Shown here: one piece after another, positions 36,181 to 48,324 of the stretch
How positions within the stretch are numbered: position 1 is the first letter of the stretch
Layout: every line of letters begins with the position of its first letter
Assembly (NCBI GenBank): GCA_973895155.1
Contig: OZ316898.1
Coordinates: forward strand, 18,042,001 to 18,106,000
DNA: 64,000 bases
Source of the DNA: Marsupella aquatica
Taxonomy: Eukaryota; Marchantiophyta
Direction of reading: 5' to 3'
Position numbers and translations under genes: made by a program
Notes under the pieces: model-generated
What the model saw: only the letters and a program-made list of their open reading frames with translations
What the model was told of the DNA's origin: nothing
The model's database searches: none

Positions 36181-36884
36181 GTTCACCTCGGATTCTTCTA
36201 GTGCAACATCTATGATTCAAAGTAGTTTAGGACTCTGGGGCTTTGAACCTTGACTACCCCGGCCCTAGGGTTCAGAAATGCCCAAAGTTGAAGTTTTGGG
36301 TTAAAGGGTCACGAACACAAAAATGTAAGTACCCAAAACCCTCCCAAAACACTCCCTTCAATTTTGGAACCGTTTTCACGCTGATGACTTTATAACTTTT
36401 CAAGGCTTTCATAAATGGTGTAAAATGTGAAATTATAATATCTCAAAGGGGCAGATTTATTCTCCAAAATTAAGTTTTTAAGAATAATAAGAGAATTTTT
36501 TATAGGCTCCCAAAAATAATAAGGGGTACTAGGGAGGGGGATGTACGCACGTAACCTCTTTAGTTTACAAAGGCTGGGGGCCCAGGGCGTGCAAGTTATG
36601 GTAAAGACCAGTTGCTGATGCTATTGTCAATGTGCAGGAGGCATTACTGCTAAGGCGGGCTGTTGTGGAAGGTAGCATTTCTTCATCCCCACGTGTGTAC
36701 CTACTTTCTATCATGGTATATCTCTAATGAATGATTGTACCACGCACGCAAAGGTTTATAAGGTTTGAAGGCCTTTGTCAATGGTGTGACGTGTGGATTT
36801 ATGACTTCTCCAAGACGCAAATTTATTCTCTAAAACTAACTAAGTTTTTAAGAATAACTAGAGAAATATTTATTGGCTCCCAAT

Positions 36885-37779
36885 CCCTGGACCCTCACTA
36901 AGGGAAATGTAATGAGACATACTTGTGACCGAAGGCCCCCCAGGTTATATTTTGGAAGAACATTAAAATGTATCTTGTTCGTTCTAAAAAGAATTTTCAG
37001 TCCTATATAAAATTTACCTATGTTATTATAATCAGATAGATTTGAGGATTTAAAACACCCTTCATTTGTTATAAAACAAATCTTTTGGGAAGAGATTCAA
37101 TCATGAATGCACATTTTATTTAATGTACCATAATTAAGTGGCAAGTATACTAAACAAACACATTGCCATATAATATTTGGCAATGTGTGAAAGCCATTGG
37201 GGCTTTAGCACACAAACATCTAATTTAAACTACATACGGGACTACATATATCAAAGTTCTCCAGAAGATTCCAACAAAATCCCACTACAAGACATGCATT
37301 AGAGGTGACATTGCACTTAACAAGCCAAATAAGTTATCCACTACTCCCCTCTGTAAAATGCCAAACATCTTACTGGGCCATAGATTCTTAATGTTGCTCC
37401 ATACATATGGGATCCAGGGAGCATTCACTTCTGAAAACTGAGAGCAAATATTACAAATACTGGAATCACCACACTCAACACAAACCCATTGGGCTTCACT
37501 ATTGTCCTTCTTGAAATTAGAACTCCCTAATCCACTGGTGTGATGACACGTAGTCCAATGAATAAGTGACGGGTGTCATTAGGTATTACCATGGCCCTTC
37601 AGTTCATTAACTTTGGTACACATTTTAAAAAACCCTTCACCTCTTCTAATCGGTTGCAAATATAAACAAGGACCTTGTTGCTTAGAACGGTGTTATATTA
37701 TTATTCACGGATTTGATATTTAATACCCATCGGACGTTTGCATGTATGTTTTGTTATTTTGTAAGCTGAGGGCCCAGGG
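36885..37779. mobile_element. hAT-like non-autonomous element, 895 bp
   Basis: Starts CCCTGGACCCTCA and ends TGAGGGCCCAGGG. Flanks are CTCCCAAT (36877-36884) and ATCCCAAT (37780-37787), 7 of 8 identical. It interrupts sequence homologous to the inner element around 36500 (AAGTTTTTAAGAATAA...GGCTCCCA), so it jumped into the outer element. No coding capacity seen. Confidence 0.75.
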
Positions 37780-38030
37780 ATCCCAATGCAAAAGTAGGAG
37801 GGGTATTTGGGATGTTAGATATTGCTCTAGTCTTGTGACTCGTGCGCTAACCACAATTAGGCTAACTCGGGTTAGGACTTAGCTAATGTTAGCGGTAGTG
37901 TTGTTGTGTATTAAGCCAGGGCAATGCCAGACCCTGGTGGAACTTAGGCTCATTGTTACGGAGCTAATTGAGAGATAGGGAGAGCTTGTGCTGTGGATGC
38001 TTGGTATGGCCGGTCGGCCTAGAGTGCAGT

Positions 38031-38231
38031 CCCTGGGCCCTCACTCCATGTAAAAGAAGTGGACCCCCTACGATCAGGCCCTTTTCGTGTTTACCCCTTT
38101 TTATTTCTATTTTACTATTAAATTTCCCTTATTACCGGTAATAATTATAATTATTAGTTCAAAATTAATAAAAACTACCCTTCAAGCATTCGCATGTCCT
38201 CCACGTATTAGTTAAGACTGAGGGCCCAGGG
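38031..38231. mobile_element. hAT-like MITE, 201 bp
   Basis: Perfect 13-bp inverted ends CCCTGGGCCCTCA and TGAGGGCCCAGGG, flanked by identical 8-bp repeats AGTGCAGT at 38023-38030 and 38232-38239. The interior is AT-rich with a palindromic TTACCGGTAA core. Too short to code. Confidence 0.9.
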
Positions 38232-38433
38232 AGTGCAGTAAAGCTCTTGTGTGTTCCCGTGGATATAGCCTCATGTGGAGGTGAACCACATATCTCTTTG
38301 TGTCGACTCTTGTGCGTTGGATGGTTCATGGGCTTGCAGTTGCGAATGTCGTCTATGCTCAACATGGGAGGGGGGTGTACACATACAGTATACGCCTTTA
38401 GTTTACAAAGGCTGGGGACCTAGGGCCTTACTC

Positions 38434-38989
38434 TAGATACAGGAAAAGTATGTCAGGAAGAAGATGTTGTTTAGAAATTGAAGGTTGTTGAAAAGAAGGC
38501 AGCGTGCTTTGGCAACAAGATGATGGCTGGAGTAAAAGTATTTCCCCTCCAGATTCCCCATAGTGCTCAGTGATCAGCAAGGATGTAGACTTCTTGGAGT
38601 AGACATAGCTTCATACCTTGGAAGACCGCTTCTCACTGTGGCACTTGTATCACTTTCCATAAAGCATAAATGCCTAGCATCCTAACATTGTTTCTATTTA
38701 ATGTAATCAATTTATGCCTCCTCAAATTGACCTCAATTCTCACTTCCCAAAGAACAAAAAGTGTCAAAGCATGAGACAAATTCAAATATCATAGTAGGGT
38801 GTCTCAAAGCATTATAGTTGCAGATGACGGTTTTTGGCCATAAACAAAAGGTCATAGCTTTTCACAGGGTAGTGTAAAGGGTTATTGTTTTTAGTAGCCT
38901 GTACAGTGACTTTTGCTACCATGACCAATCCTTATTGCCAAAAGTTATGAATCACAAATTTGGTAGTCCGTAACTTTTTCTTAACTACT
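38434..38989. other. Short spacer between hAT nest and MULE
   Basis: No gene or clear repeat seen. Confidence 0.4.
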
Positions 38990-39331
38990 AAGTCAAGGGA
39001 GGGATATGCTTGGTAGACCCCCTACCAATAAAACTTTATTTGATCAGCCCCCAAAAAAAATTTGTCCTCATCAACCCCATCTTGATGAGTCATACACTCT
39101 ATTCTTCTATAAGGCAAAAGTGCACAGGTCCCTACCATGCCTTACCTTGTCACCGCAACAGTTGCCTCATGTGCTTGACCATGTCTCTCTGTATGCAATG
39201 GGGCCACAGTTTCCTGTTGTCGCACTAACTCAATTTCCTAGTTAGGATTTGAAGACAGTATATTATGTCTTCAAATCAATAAGTCTGCACACAGTGCGCT
39301 GTGGAGTGCCAGTGTCACTTTTACTTGTGGG

Positions 39332-39643
39332 CCCGGGGTCCTCAATTCTTTTCTTCCAACCCATCACCCCGCCCATCACTCGCAAGTAAGTATAGGGTTT
39401 TATTGCGTTTGGTGAAAGACTTTTAAATTTTTGTTAGAGAGCATTAGCGTTGTTTTAATCCAGTTTGGATAATTATAAGCATCATAGGGTTTTTAGAAAC
39501 CAAATTTGAGAATATTCCAAGAATATTCCATTAAGTTAGGGAAAAAACTCCTCAAAAAAACTTGTTGACTTAAGTTTTAGGGTGTTTATTCCCCCAAAAC
39601 TTCACACGTGATATAGGACACACCTTGGATTGAGGCCCCTGAG
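39332..39643. mobile_element. hAT-type MITE copy, 312 bp, nested in the MULE
   Basis: Begins CCCGGGGTCCTCAATTC and ends GATTGAGGCCCCTGAG, flanked by identical 8-bp repeats CTTGTGGG at 39324-39331 and 39644-39651. The interior carries GAATATTCCAAGAATATTCC and AT-rich blocks shared with the copies at 1, 51155, 61344 and 63243. Confidence 0.88.
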
Positions 39644-40574
39644 CTTGTGGGTTCTAGGCGTTGTTCTCTCATGGGTTTAGGCAAGCACAATTATTTAGTC
39701 GGGTTGGGCAAAGGCGATGACAATTTCAGGAGGGCACGTAATCAGTAGTATTTAGGTTTGAAGCAAGACTGTACCCCGAGTATAAACTAGCAAGCCATGT
39801 GGGAAGGACTCTTTTCTGAGAATTTTAATGTTTATGTTTATGGTGAGTCTTATGTCCCTTATGCCTTTTGAGATATGTCATAATTTAGTCACGGAAATGC
39901 AAAAGCGTGTATTATTAACAATAACCATTCTCCCCAGGCCACAATAATGTTTATGGTTTAAGGTTCATGGTTGGAATCAAATAAATTGAGTGTAATTAAA
40001 TTGGCAGTGTTTATTGCCACAAGCATGTCATTACCTTTAAATATTTCTGATCATGATTCAATCTTGCTTAATATGAATGCAAGGAGAACCAGGCTATCAA
40101 CTACTAACAAAATCCAATTACAGGGAAAATGCCAAAGAGTAAATCAGATATGAACAAATAAAAAACCTTGTTTCAGTTGATATGAAGGTGTAAGATACTA
40201 GTGTCTCCATGTAAAGTAATGCATGACTACATCTGCTTTTTGCATTTGTCCAAAGCCCAAAGACCACCCATACCCAACTCTTGCATTACAAAACTAGCTG
40301 GTCAAATTTTTATGGGGGATATTCTCTGTCATTAAATGTAAATTGCATATACATAAGAACCTTCAGTTTTGAGGTAGTCGTAAGGTTTGGGAAGTCCCTA
40401 GGCTCCACGCCATTCACCGATTTAAGGGCCCACCAATTGACAGGTAAGATCAGTAAATTGCAAGCGAAACACAAGGATTTATGGGTTTAGGGTTAAAAAT
40501 ACCGTAAACAATTCAACAAGGCAATATGAACATTGTCTTTATGGGCTTCTTTTTTTAAGAGAGAGTACCAGTCC

Positions 40575-40925
40575 TTTTGCTCACCAATGCCATGCAGAAT
40601 GGTAGAGACTGGTGGTTTTCAAAGACATTGTGAAGATTGTCTTTAGATAACACTTAGTATTTTCTCATATAGCAAGTCAGAGTATTTTTTGCTAACCCAT
40701 GCCGTTTGGGCCAGGGTAAATGGTCAACACTGGTGGTTTTTGAAGACATTGTGGACAATATCTTCAAATGGCACTTAGCATTTTTTCAGCAAAGTAGCTT
40801 GTGCTCACCCATGCCACTTGGGCAGACTAGGGGTGAATGGCTGACAGTGGTGGGTTTAATTGGAAAATATTGTGGACATATTGTGAATCAATTCACACTT
40901 AGCATTTATTTCAGCAATACTTAGT
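40575..40925. repeat. Three degenerate ~110-bp tandem units
   Basis: Each unit holds GCTCACC-ATGCCA, then GGT-GACACTGGTGGTTTT, then AAGACATTGTGGA and CACTTAGCATTTTTTCAG with changes. They lie inside the Mutator-like element and are non-coding. Confidence 0.8.
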
Positions 40926-41260
40926 AGTTTTTGCAAAAAGGGGCCACAAAATGATCTATTGAAAGGAAATTGTCAAAGCAAGAAATGATGTTCATGTGAA
41001 TTTTTCAAAACAAGCAATGATCTTCATGTGAATGTCTTCACTAATCTTGTCGATTGGGCACTGCGGAACTGAGGCACCTGTCTTAAGAACCACAGCAATG
41101 ACGAGCTCCCATTCAAGGCCTGTGGTTTGACCTTTGTGCAGTCACATCACAATTGGGCAAAGCTCATAGTCAGGGCCACTAGTCACAGTCTATTGACCAA
41201 GTGTGGTCCTAGTATGCCTGAATCTTCATTAAGGAGATCATCTGCAAGAACATCTTGTAA

Positions 41261-41745
41261 GGCTCATTAAGAGGGGATTGATCAGAGAAAAAAGTAGAGA
41301 GGGGGGCTGATCAAGCAAAGTTTTCCTGTTTGGGGTCCACCAAGCATATCCCTCAAGTCAAGGTCCATCAAATTTTGAGTTTTGACACTTCCTAGTAGAC
41401 TCATTAGCCAGTTTTGTTGGCTCATTAAGAGGGGATGATCAGGGCAAAAAGTACAGAGGGGGCTGATCAAGCAAAGTGTTTTTTTTTCTGTTGGGGGGTC
41501 CACCAAGCATACCCTCAAGTCAAGGTCCATCAAATTTTGAGTTTTGAAACTTCCTAGTAGACTCATTAGCCAGTTTTGTTGGCTCATTAAGAGGGGATGA
41601 TCATGGAAAAAAGTAGAGAGGGGGCTGATAAAGAAAAGTTTTTTGTGTGTTGGGGGTCCACCAAGCATACCCTCAAGTCAAGGTCCATCAAATTCTGAGT
41701 TTTGAAACTTCCTAGTAGACGCATTAGCCAGTTCTGTTTGGTCTC
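41261..41745. repeat. Three tandem ~160-bp units spanning a MULE terminus and flanking DNA
   Basis: Units start GGCTCATTAAGAGGGG at 41261, 41419 and 41581. Each contains the inner part of the MULE right inverted repeat, its terminus (CCACCAAGCATACCCTC), the 9-bp duplication AAGTCAAGG and about 55 bp of outside DNA (GTCCATCAAATTTTGAG...GCCAGTTTTGTT). The junction itself has therefore been amplified after insertion. Confidence 0.9.
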
Positions 41746-44116
41746 CTGTAGAGATCATTATCAACCTCTTGCGATATGGAGGACCCAGTCAGGGGTCAAC
41801 TTACTGCTCTTCAGGAATGGACAATTACAGTATTTGCTCTCAATGGACTCCACCACACACTCATTGCACTTGATTATCTACTCTGGAAGTGGATCCGCCA
41901 GCATGGCCACGAGCACAGTGTCTCGATAGGAGGCTCATAACTTGATTGCTTTCCAGTGATGAATTCTGACGAAATCAAAGGATGGATTGACCTACTGTTC
42001 CCGGGACTGTTCCATCCACATCTATTCAAAACTTGATTGCTTAGTTTTCCAGTGATAGATTGTGAAGAAATCGAAGGATTGATTGACCTGCAATTCCACA
42101 CCCATCTGCTTCTCGAACACTGTCTCGGTGTATGGCTACAGTGGTCTGTTGGCTGTAAGCTCCGTCAAGTCAAGTTGGTGCTCCCTGGGCTTACCTTGAT
42201 TATAATTTCCTACGAGGGCTGGTCGAGGTTCCATTGGATGCCAAGGTTAAAAGGAACATCCTCTTCTCAAGCAACTTATTAGACTTCGCATCCTGAACTT
42301 TCAAAATTGATTGCCAACTTTTGTACCAGGTAAAGTACTCGGCAAGAAACTCTATGCTTAGATGAGAAGACTTTGTCGACTTCGAAAGCAGAATGTGCCC
42401 ATAACGTCTCTGATTAAAATTTTATTTGCGGGCCTCTGAGAAACAGTTGCCAGGATCCATGAAATTCTGTTCAGGGAAATATTCCCATAGAGTTGAAAAG
42501 GAAATTTGGCCGTTCACCGACCTGCTGTAGCCAATCGGGAGAGAATCTCTTACCATTGCCCAAGTGGCCAAACGAGAAGAATAACATCTTCAATTACATA
42601 TTTTTCCCAAACCGTTGGAGAAACAAATGCTGGGGGGTCCACGAATTCTGTACAGGAAGGAAACTTCCTAGTGTGAAACTCCACGTTGAGCAGCAAAAGA
42701 GGAAATCTATTGTAATACTCTATTGCACTGGTCTCTTCTCCATCTCCCTCCTCATCCGGAGCGTTTTAGACTTCAAGATGTATTTTCAGAAATCCAAAGA
42801 AAGAACTATCCATTCACTTCATACTGTTTCGTTCATTCAGTTGTAATCCAAAACAAATTCGTCCATTGATTCTCACAAACCCAAAATACAAAGAAAAATC
42901 CATCGACTCTGAAGAATTCAACGGAATTTGCCCATCGTAAGAATTGCTCCCGCAATGGGAGAGACCGAGGCAGTCAAAAGACAATGGAGAGTGGAAACTC
43001 GAGCATCATTGTATCTCCGAACCCATTATGCGAATACAGAGCAGCAATCCCGGTTGCGGATACCAACAATCGGCATTGAAGAGGCAAACACTTTATTAAT
43101 GAACAATAATCTTTTCTTCGAGCAAACGGTCGTTTGCATGTACTGCATGATATCTATCAGTATCACAAGCATAGTTACACAGGAGAAGTGAAACACCAGC
43201 TCATTACACGAGAGGACGGGAAATTAGGATCACTTGCTGGAGGCGGTTGCACACACCCCAGCAAAGCTTCAAATGTACGAATCAGATGGAGGTTGTGTGT
43301 AGTAGTTGTAATCGAGGAAGGATGAGCGCTCCTTGAAGAACGAAAAAGCTCTATCCATCTGCTGAAAAGCTCCCTACTTTCTCACGAAACATATACTAGC
43401 CGCATGCCACACGAAAGGGCTAGCTAGCCACCACACCACTAAAGTTCATTTAGCTATCTACGAGTATGTCCAACAGCTATGGAGTATTTCTTGGACCAAC
43501 TTGTGGTGAGCCCCTATTCAAATCTGGCTCACCAATACTTTCCCCTAATTGTACTACTGCTGTAGAGAAGAGGCAAATTCTGTGCTTGAGAAGAATGACG
43601 TAGATCGGTGAATGGCCTCAAAGCAAAGTGGTAATATTTGTTAAATTTACGCTTCCTCAGGGGTTGAAGCGACCGGTACCGTCTTGGGGCCCCCTGGATG
43701 AATTCCTGTAACCCAAAGTGCAACAGCTGGGTAAATCACCATATCTCTACAAAAACCCTACATATTGACCAAAGAAATTGGAAGATGTTGCTGGGTTGGG
43801 AAATAAACAGCGACCCATGTTTGCCAGAGGACATGAGAGCACATTCCGCTTCATACTACAGAAATTTACTCGCGTGCGCGGCAAACGCTTCTCGACTATG
43901 TTATATCAATTATCAAATCGGCACTTGAGGATAATGGCATTGATCAATAAGAGCGCGATATTACACCCTACATTTAAGTGGACCTCTTGAACTGGTGATG
44001 AGCGGCCCAGCAGATGAGCGGCCCAGCAGTCTATTTCGAATGGAAAAACCTCTAAAAGTTCAAATCTAGAAAATATCTGTGCCAGGTCTACTTCAAATAA
44101 CGAGAAGCCAAAAGAA
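41746..44116. other. Intergenic downstream of the ammonium transporter
   Basis: No gene is supported. It includes a degenerate ~92-bp tandem duplication at 41938-42115 (ACTTGATTGCTT...CCAGTGAT-GA, then GGATTGATTGACCT). The part nearest 44116 is probably the transporter 3' UTR. Confidence 0.45.
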
Positions 44117-46818
44117 TCAAAGTCGGACTGGAAGCGAAGTCTTGGTACCTGCTCCGACGTTCTGAAGCTGTGTGCCTCGGTTGGTATCATCCGACCAGCC
44201 GCCACCACCATGCTTGGACACATCAAACCGCTCACCATCACCCCACAACGCGTAGGCCTCCTCTCCATGCGCGGCATCATCTCCAATCAACAGGTGCTCT
44301 TCTGACATTCGCAGCGGCACAAAGATCTTGATAACTAAGCAGACGATCGATGTCGCTACAATGTTCCACCCGATGATGAACAATGCACCACAAAGCTGCT
44401 TTGCAATCTGCAATCCTCCTCTTCGATGTCCGTAAATTGCCCCGCGCTCGTTGACGATCGACAGAAACAAATTAGACACGGTTGGTTGTGCAAAAAAACC
44501 AGCACACATTCCGCCCAGGGTCCCAGCCACTGCGTGAGTGTGGAAGACGCCCAATGTGTCATCGACGCTTTGAAGAATCTTCGATCTCCTGTGAAGGATC
44601 ATCATCGTGAACCACGGGATACTTCCAGAGAGGATTCCCTCAACAATTGCTGCCCATCCCTGGATGACACCTGCGAATCGATCGGTACCAAACGTCCTGT
44701 TATGTCAGATTTTGACCAACCGGATCTGTTGGCAAACCCACCCGGAAGAGAAATTGAAATTCCTAGAACTATGACCCGGTGATAGCTCGTCAGGTCCTTC
44801 CTCCTCGTTGCAGGTGGCGTTGTGACCTGACAAAAGTAATCGGCATTTCTAGACTTACAAACTGCAACTGTTTCACAAGGAGTAGCGGGACGCATAGAAA
44901 TCAAGTGAGGGTGGACGAAACAGAATTACCCGGTCAAAACGATTGACCAAGGCACAGTGCTATGTGCGACAAGTAGAGACAGAACAAATGAACAGTAGTA
45001 GGAGAATGTCTTTCGGGCGCACTTTACGCAGTAGAAAGCAGAGGAAAGCGCGAAAACGTAGTAATTCTCTTACCAAAGGAGCATAGTCCTGAGTAAACTC
45101 CCGAAAATTCACACAGATGGGAATGACGCGTATCTCTAGAAGGAGAACACGCAAGAGTTGGAATGCACAAAGAAACCAAAAATGGAAGGTTTTGATGGAT
45201 CTATACTACACTGTCAAAGAACAAAAAGCAGAACAAAAAGCTCCAAAGAGTTAGGGAGACGCGATCCCAAACCCGGCAAACGGGTAAGGCAACAAAAATA
45301 CCCCATGGGGGCGAACCAAATAAGCCCCGAGTCCCCAGCAACACGAAAGAACTAAAACAGTACTGAGAAGCAAACTGACAAGATTTCTTGGCTCTAGTAG
45401 CAAGGAACCCGACTCATATCCTCATAAAAACTGTTCTTTAGCCAGAATCCATTCTGTATAGACGCTACAAGCAAGCAGAAGACCAGCAGGAACACTTCCA
45501 GGCCACTCAAATATGGAAAACATAGCTCGACTTCGGTGAGATTCGAGTACCTGCGCCGGGAGTGATAACCACCAAACCCGTGATCATACCCTGGACGGCT
45601 CCAATCACGGAGGGCTTTCCGAAGAATATGACATCGAGACTAGTCCAGACGAGCATACTGGTAGCTGCGGCGATGTTCGTATTGAGAACGGCCAAGGATG
45701 CGTCAATGTTGGCAGAGTAAGGATCTCCTCCATTGAATCCAGCCCAACCCAACCAAAGAAGCCCTGCCCCAGCGAGAACAAGGATGACATTGTTGGGAGC
45801 GAACGACTCTCGATCACGTGGCACTCGAGGACCCACCTGCATTAAGCATCCATCAAACCAAGGCCGCCACTGAAATCAGTCCTTCTGAAGTGACAAAGTA
45901 TTCAGATATTCCCTCGGCCACCCCTTGTATGCTTTTTACTTCCAGGTCCAATTGACAGAACTGCTATCCGAAAACCAATTGACAGCGGTCGGAAAGGTGA
46001 TTGATTCACCAGCGGAAGACATGAGATTGAACCATTCAGGCAGGGCACTTCAACTCTTCAGCTCAACATGTTTGAATATCTATAGATGTGCGAGCACTGG
46101 ACAGAAGTGAATAAATGATAAAATTCATTTGTAAAAGAACGAGGTACAATAAGTGATTATGTCTTACCCAGAAAGCAGCAACAAAGCTAGCTATGCCCGC
46201 GGATAAATGAATGACATAACCTCCAGAGTAATCGATCACTCCCCATTGAAAGAGGAAACCTCCACCCCAGATACTAAAAGCACCAACGGTGTAGGAGAAA
46301 GTGAGCCAGAGAGGGACGAACAGCATCCAGGCGACGAAATTCATCCTGCCCAAAAGGGCGCCTGCAATGAGAACGAGAGTAATCGCTGCAAACACGAACT
46401 GAAAGTACACCATGGTTGCCTGTGGATATGCCAACGCCAGCCTTTGGTAATCTTTCGTCCCTGAGGAGTACAGAATGGCTTGATGCAGTAAATCCTGTTG
46501 GTCGAGGGACGGTCCAGCTTTGCCCCAGAGAGCAAATAGCTTATGGCCAAAAGACATCTTGTAAGCCCACGACACCCAACAAAGGAGCACGGCTGCGAAG
46601 GCGTAGAATGCCATGAAAGCCGAATTGACGGCCCACTTCTTCTTCACAATACTGCCGTATAAGATCACCAGCCCGGGCACACTCTGGAGTCCGACGAGAG
46701 TGGCCGATACCATCTGCCATGCGTTGTCACCTTTATTGAGCCAGTCCGGTGTAGAGGATCCCTCACCCCCACTTTGGTATCCAGTGGGTACAGTAACAAC
46801 AGGTGCTGCGGCGGCCAT
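44117..46818 (-). CDS. Ammonium transporter, AMT2/MEP type
   Basis: Exons (descending) are 46818-46168, 45836-45551 and 44670-44117, with GT/AG junctions, joining in frame to 1491 bp, 496 residues. Eleven membrane spans are expected for the Amt/MEP/Rh family, and hydrophobic segments are spread as usual. Recognisable blocks include [20 protein letters not shown] at the start, [36 protein letters not shown] with the first conserved pore His, [31 protein letters not shown], and [16 protein letters not shown] with the second pore His. These resemble plant AMT2/MEP proteins more than AMT1. It imports ammonium (as NH3/H+) at the plasma membrane. The cytosolic C-tail is Gly/Asp-rich. Intron 2 is 880 bp. 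Upstream DNA (46819-47540) is GC-richer with a CT tract near 47515-47535, consistent with a promoter and leader. Confidence 0.95.
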
Positions 46819-48324
46819 AACTCACTACTGTGTGTGAACGATACAGCAGCGGGCGCAAACTTGATCAGCCCAGAATTTTCTTCAAGTTAATTAGCTAGTG
46901 AAAGATCAGCAGCGAGACCCAGCAGAATTGACCTGCATCAGGTTTCTTTTCATGTCAGCGGCTGGTTCTCCCCAACCTGCATTTGCACAAGCGATCCACC
47001 GGGGCACCTGTCAGGAGGGAATTTTCATAGACCTTCCCGAACACACATGCCTCCTACAAACCACGCATTCGTGAGCACAGTAGCCCTTCATTCTACTCCA
47101 CATTCACCGACTTAAGATAAATTAGATTGTCAAATTGTCGAAGCCTGACAACGAAGCTGGATGCGCAGCAGAAATCAACCACAATGCAAACGTGAAAGCG
47201 AGAGGAACCCACAAAGTGCGAATAAAGAGTAAAAGAAAACAGGGAGGTCAACGTTCAACGCGAGTCGTTGAGTTGCGTCGTCTCCTCAGCCTGCCGGTAA
47301 TCCACAGAAGAGCTTTCTTTGGGCGCGGACATATTTCAGTCTCACGTACTCAACTCCCGACTCAACTCGAAGCCCTCACGAGCTCGTCGACGGAGCGAGT
47401 ATGTGCGTGTGTGTGACGGTTTAAGTGATTGTGAGATACAACGTAAGGCAGGCTCACCAGAACGTATCCTGACGACGCCGACGAATGCGAGAGGCATTCA
47501 GGGTGAGCGCAGGGACTCCTCTCTCTCTCTCTCTCCACCAGCGCAATCAGTCATAGCCCCTCACCGCACTCCGATGTATAGGGAGATAGAGAGGCTGGCG
47601 GTGCAGATTTTGCATGAGAATGAGCGAATGAATTCGAAAGGGTCCAAGATTGAGCTCTAGTAAACCAAAAGTAAAGAGGTTGGAGGCTGGAGAGGAGCAC
47701 CACCGAACCAGGCAAGCAAGATTCACACATTGACACGGCAACGCAGCTGAGCCGAGCCCGAGAAAGCGGAGGGAAGGAATCTAAGCCCGGCCGCACGCTC
47801 CGGAACAAGCTTTACTATGAGCTCCCAGAATCATTCCAGCTAAGCCAAAGAATCAGCCCAGCCCAGCCCAGCCCAGCCCAGCCCCGCCCAGCCCACTCTT
47901 GGAATTCATCAGTCAGTCACAGCCAGCAATCCGCATCATCATACCACTGAGATCCGCTGCTCCCTTTTGCTCGGGATTGTGGTCGACATTGCGCCGAGAA
48001 TCATTTGTACAAGAGACAGAATCCTCCTCGCAATTTTCCAGAGAATGACCGAACGGGGGACAGACGACGAGCTGCGCTTTGGACTACTTCGATTCTGTTC
48101 CATCGAGCAACGGACTAGCCACACTCGATGCGGGGGAACGAGTCGCGCAATCGTCGGGCGGGTAGGGCCGGGCGTGGCGGGCACGCCGGGCAGAGAGGCG
48201 GGCAGGACGGGTGAAAAACCGGGTGAACTAAGGGCGGGCAACAGTAATAAATTCAACGGTCAGCCCGCCGGGGAAGGGCTCTGGATCACCGTAATCGTTA
48301 ATTAAGATTTCCACTTTTTGCCAA
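46819..48324. other. Promoter/5' leader region of the ammonium transporter
   Basis: GC-richer than the surrounding DNA. It contains a TC microsatellite at about 47517-47537, a CAGCC microsatellite at about 47850-47890 and a G-rich stretch at about 48155-48235. Open frames here look like composition effects. No gene is supported. Confidence 0.45.

Larger units (their letters stand above)
33719..36587. mobile_element. hAT-like element, 2869 bp, carrying a gene-like segment
   Basis: Perfect 15-bp terminal inverted repeats, CCCTGGGCCCCCAGC at 33719 and GCTGGGGGCCCAGGG at 36573-36587, lie between identical 8-bp direct repeats CGTGCAAG (33711-33718 and 36588-36595). An 8-bp target duplication is the hAT hallmark. 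No hAT transposase or dimerisation motif is visible. The element encloses the spliced frame at 34190-35238 and a GTCAC-rich patch near its right end. It is probably non-autonomous. Confidence 0.88.
33363..38425. mobile_element. Outer hAT-like element containing nested insertions
   Basis: The left end is CCCTGGGCCCCCCAG at 33363 and the right end GCTGGGGACCTAGGG at 38411-38425. The 8-bp flanks are CCTTGCTC (33355-33362) and CCTTACTC (38426-38433), 7 of 8 identical. Both ends resemble those of the inner copy at 33719-36587, including TTTAGTTTACAAAGGCTGGG before the right end. Inside lie three further elements, each with its own target duplication (33719-36587, 36885-37779, 38031-38231). Without them the outer copy would be about 1.1 kb. 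Confidence 0.7.
38999..41354. mobile_element. Mutator-like element, 2356 bp, with nested MITE
   Basis: The left end GAGGGATATGCTTGGT and the inverted right end match, and inverted similarity continues for about 100 bp (AAAACTTT-TTGATCAGCCCCC). Identical 9-bp flanks AAGTCAAGG at 38990-38998 and 41355-41363. The ends belong to the same family as the element at 31204. The interior holds a hAT MITE (39332-39643) and three degenerate ~110-bp tandem units (40575-40925). No transposase frame. Confidence 0.87.

Noticed and set aside
42493-42846. 117-codon plus-strand frame
   Set aside because: No motif, no neighbouring exons and composition like the intergenic flanks.
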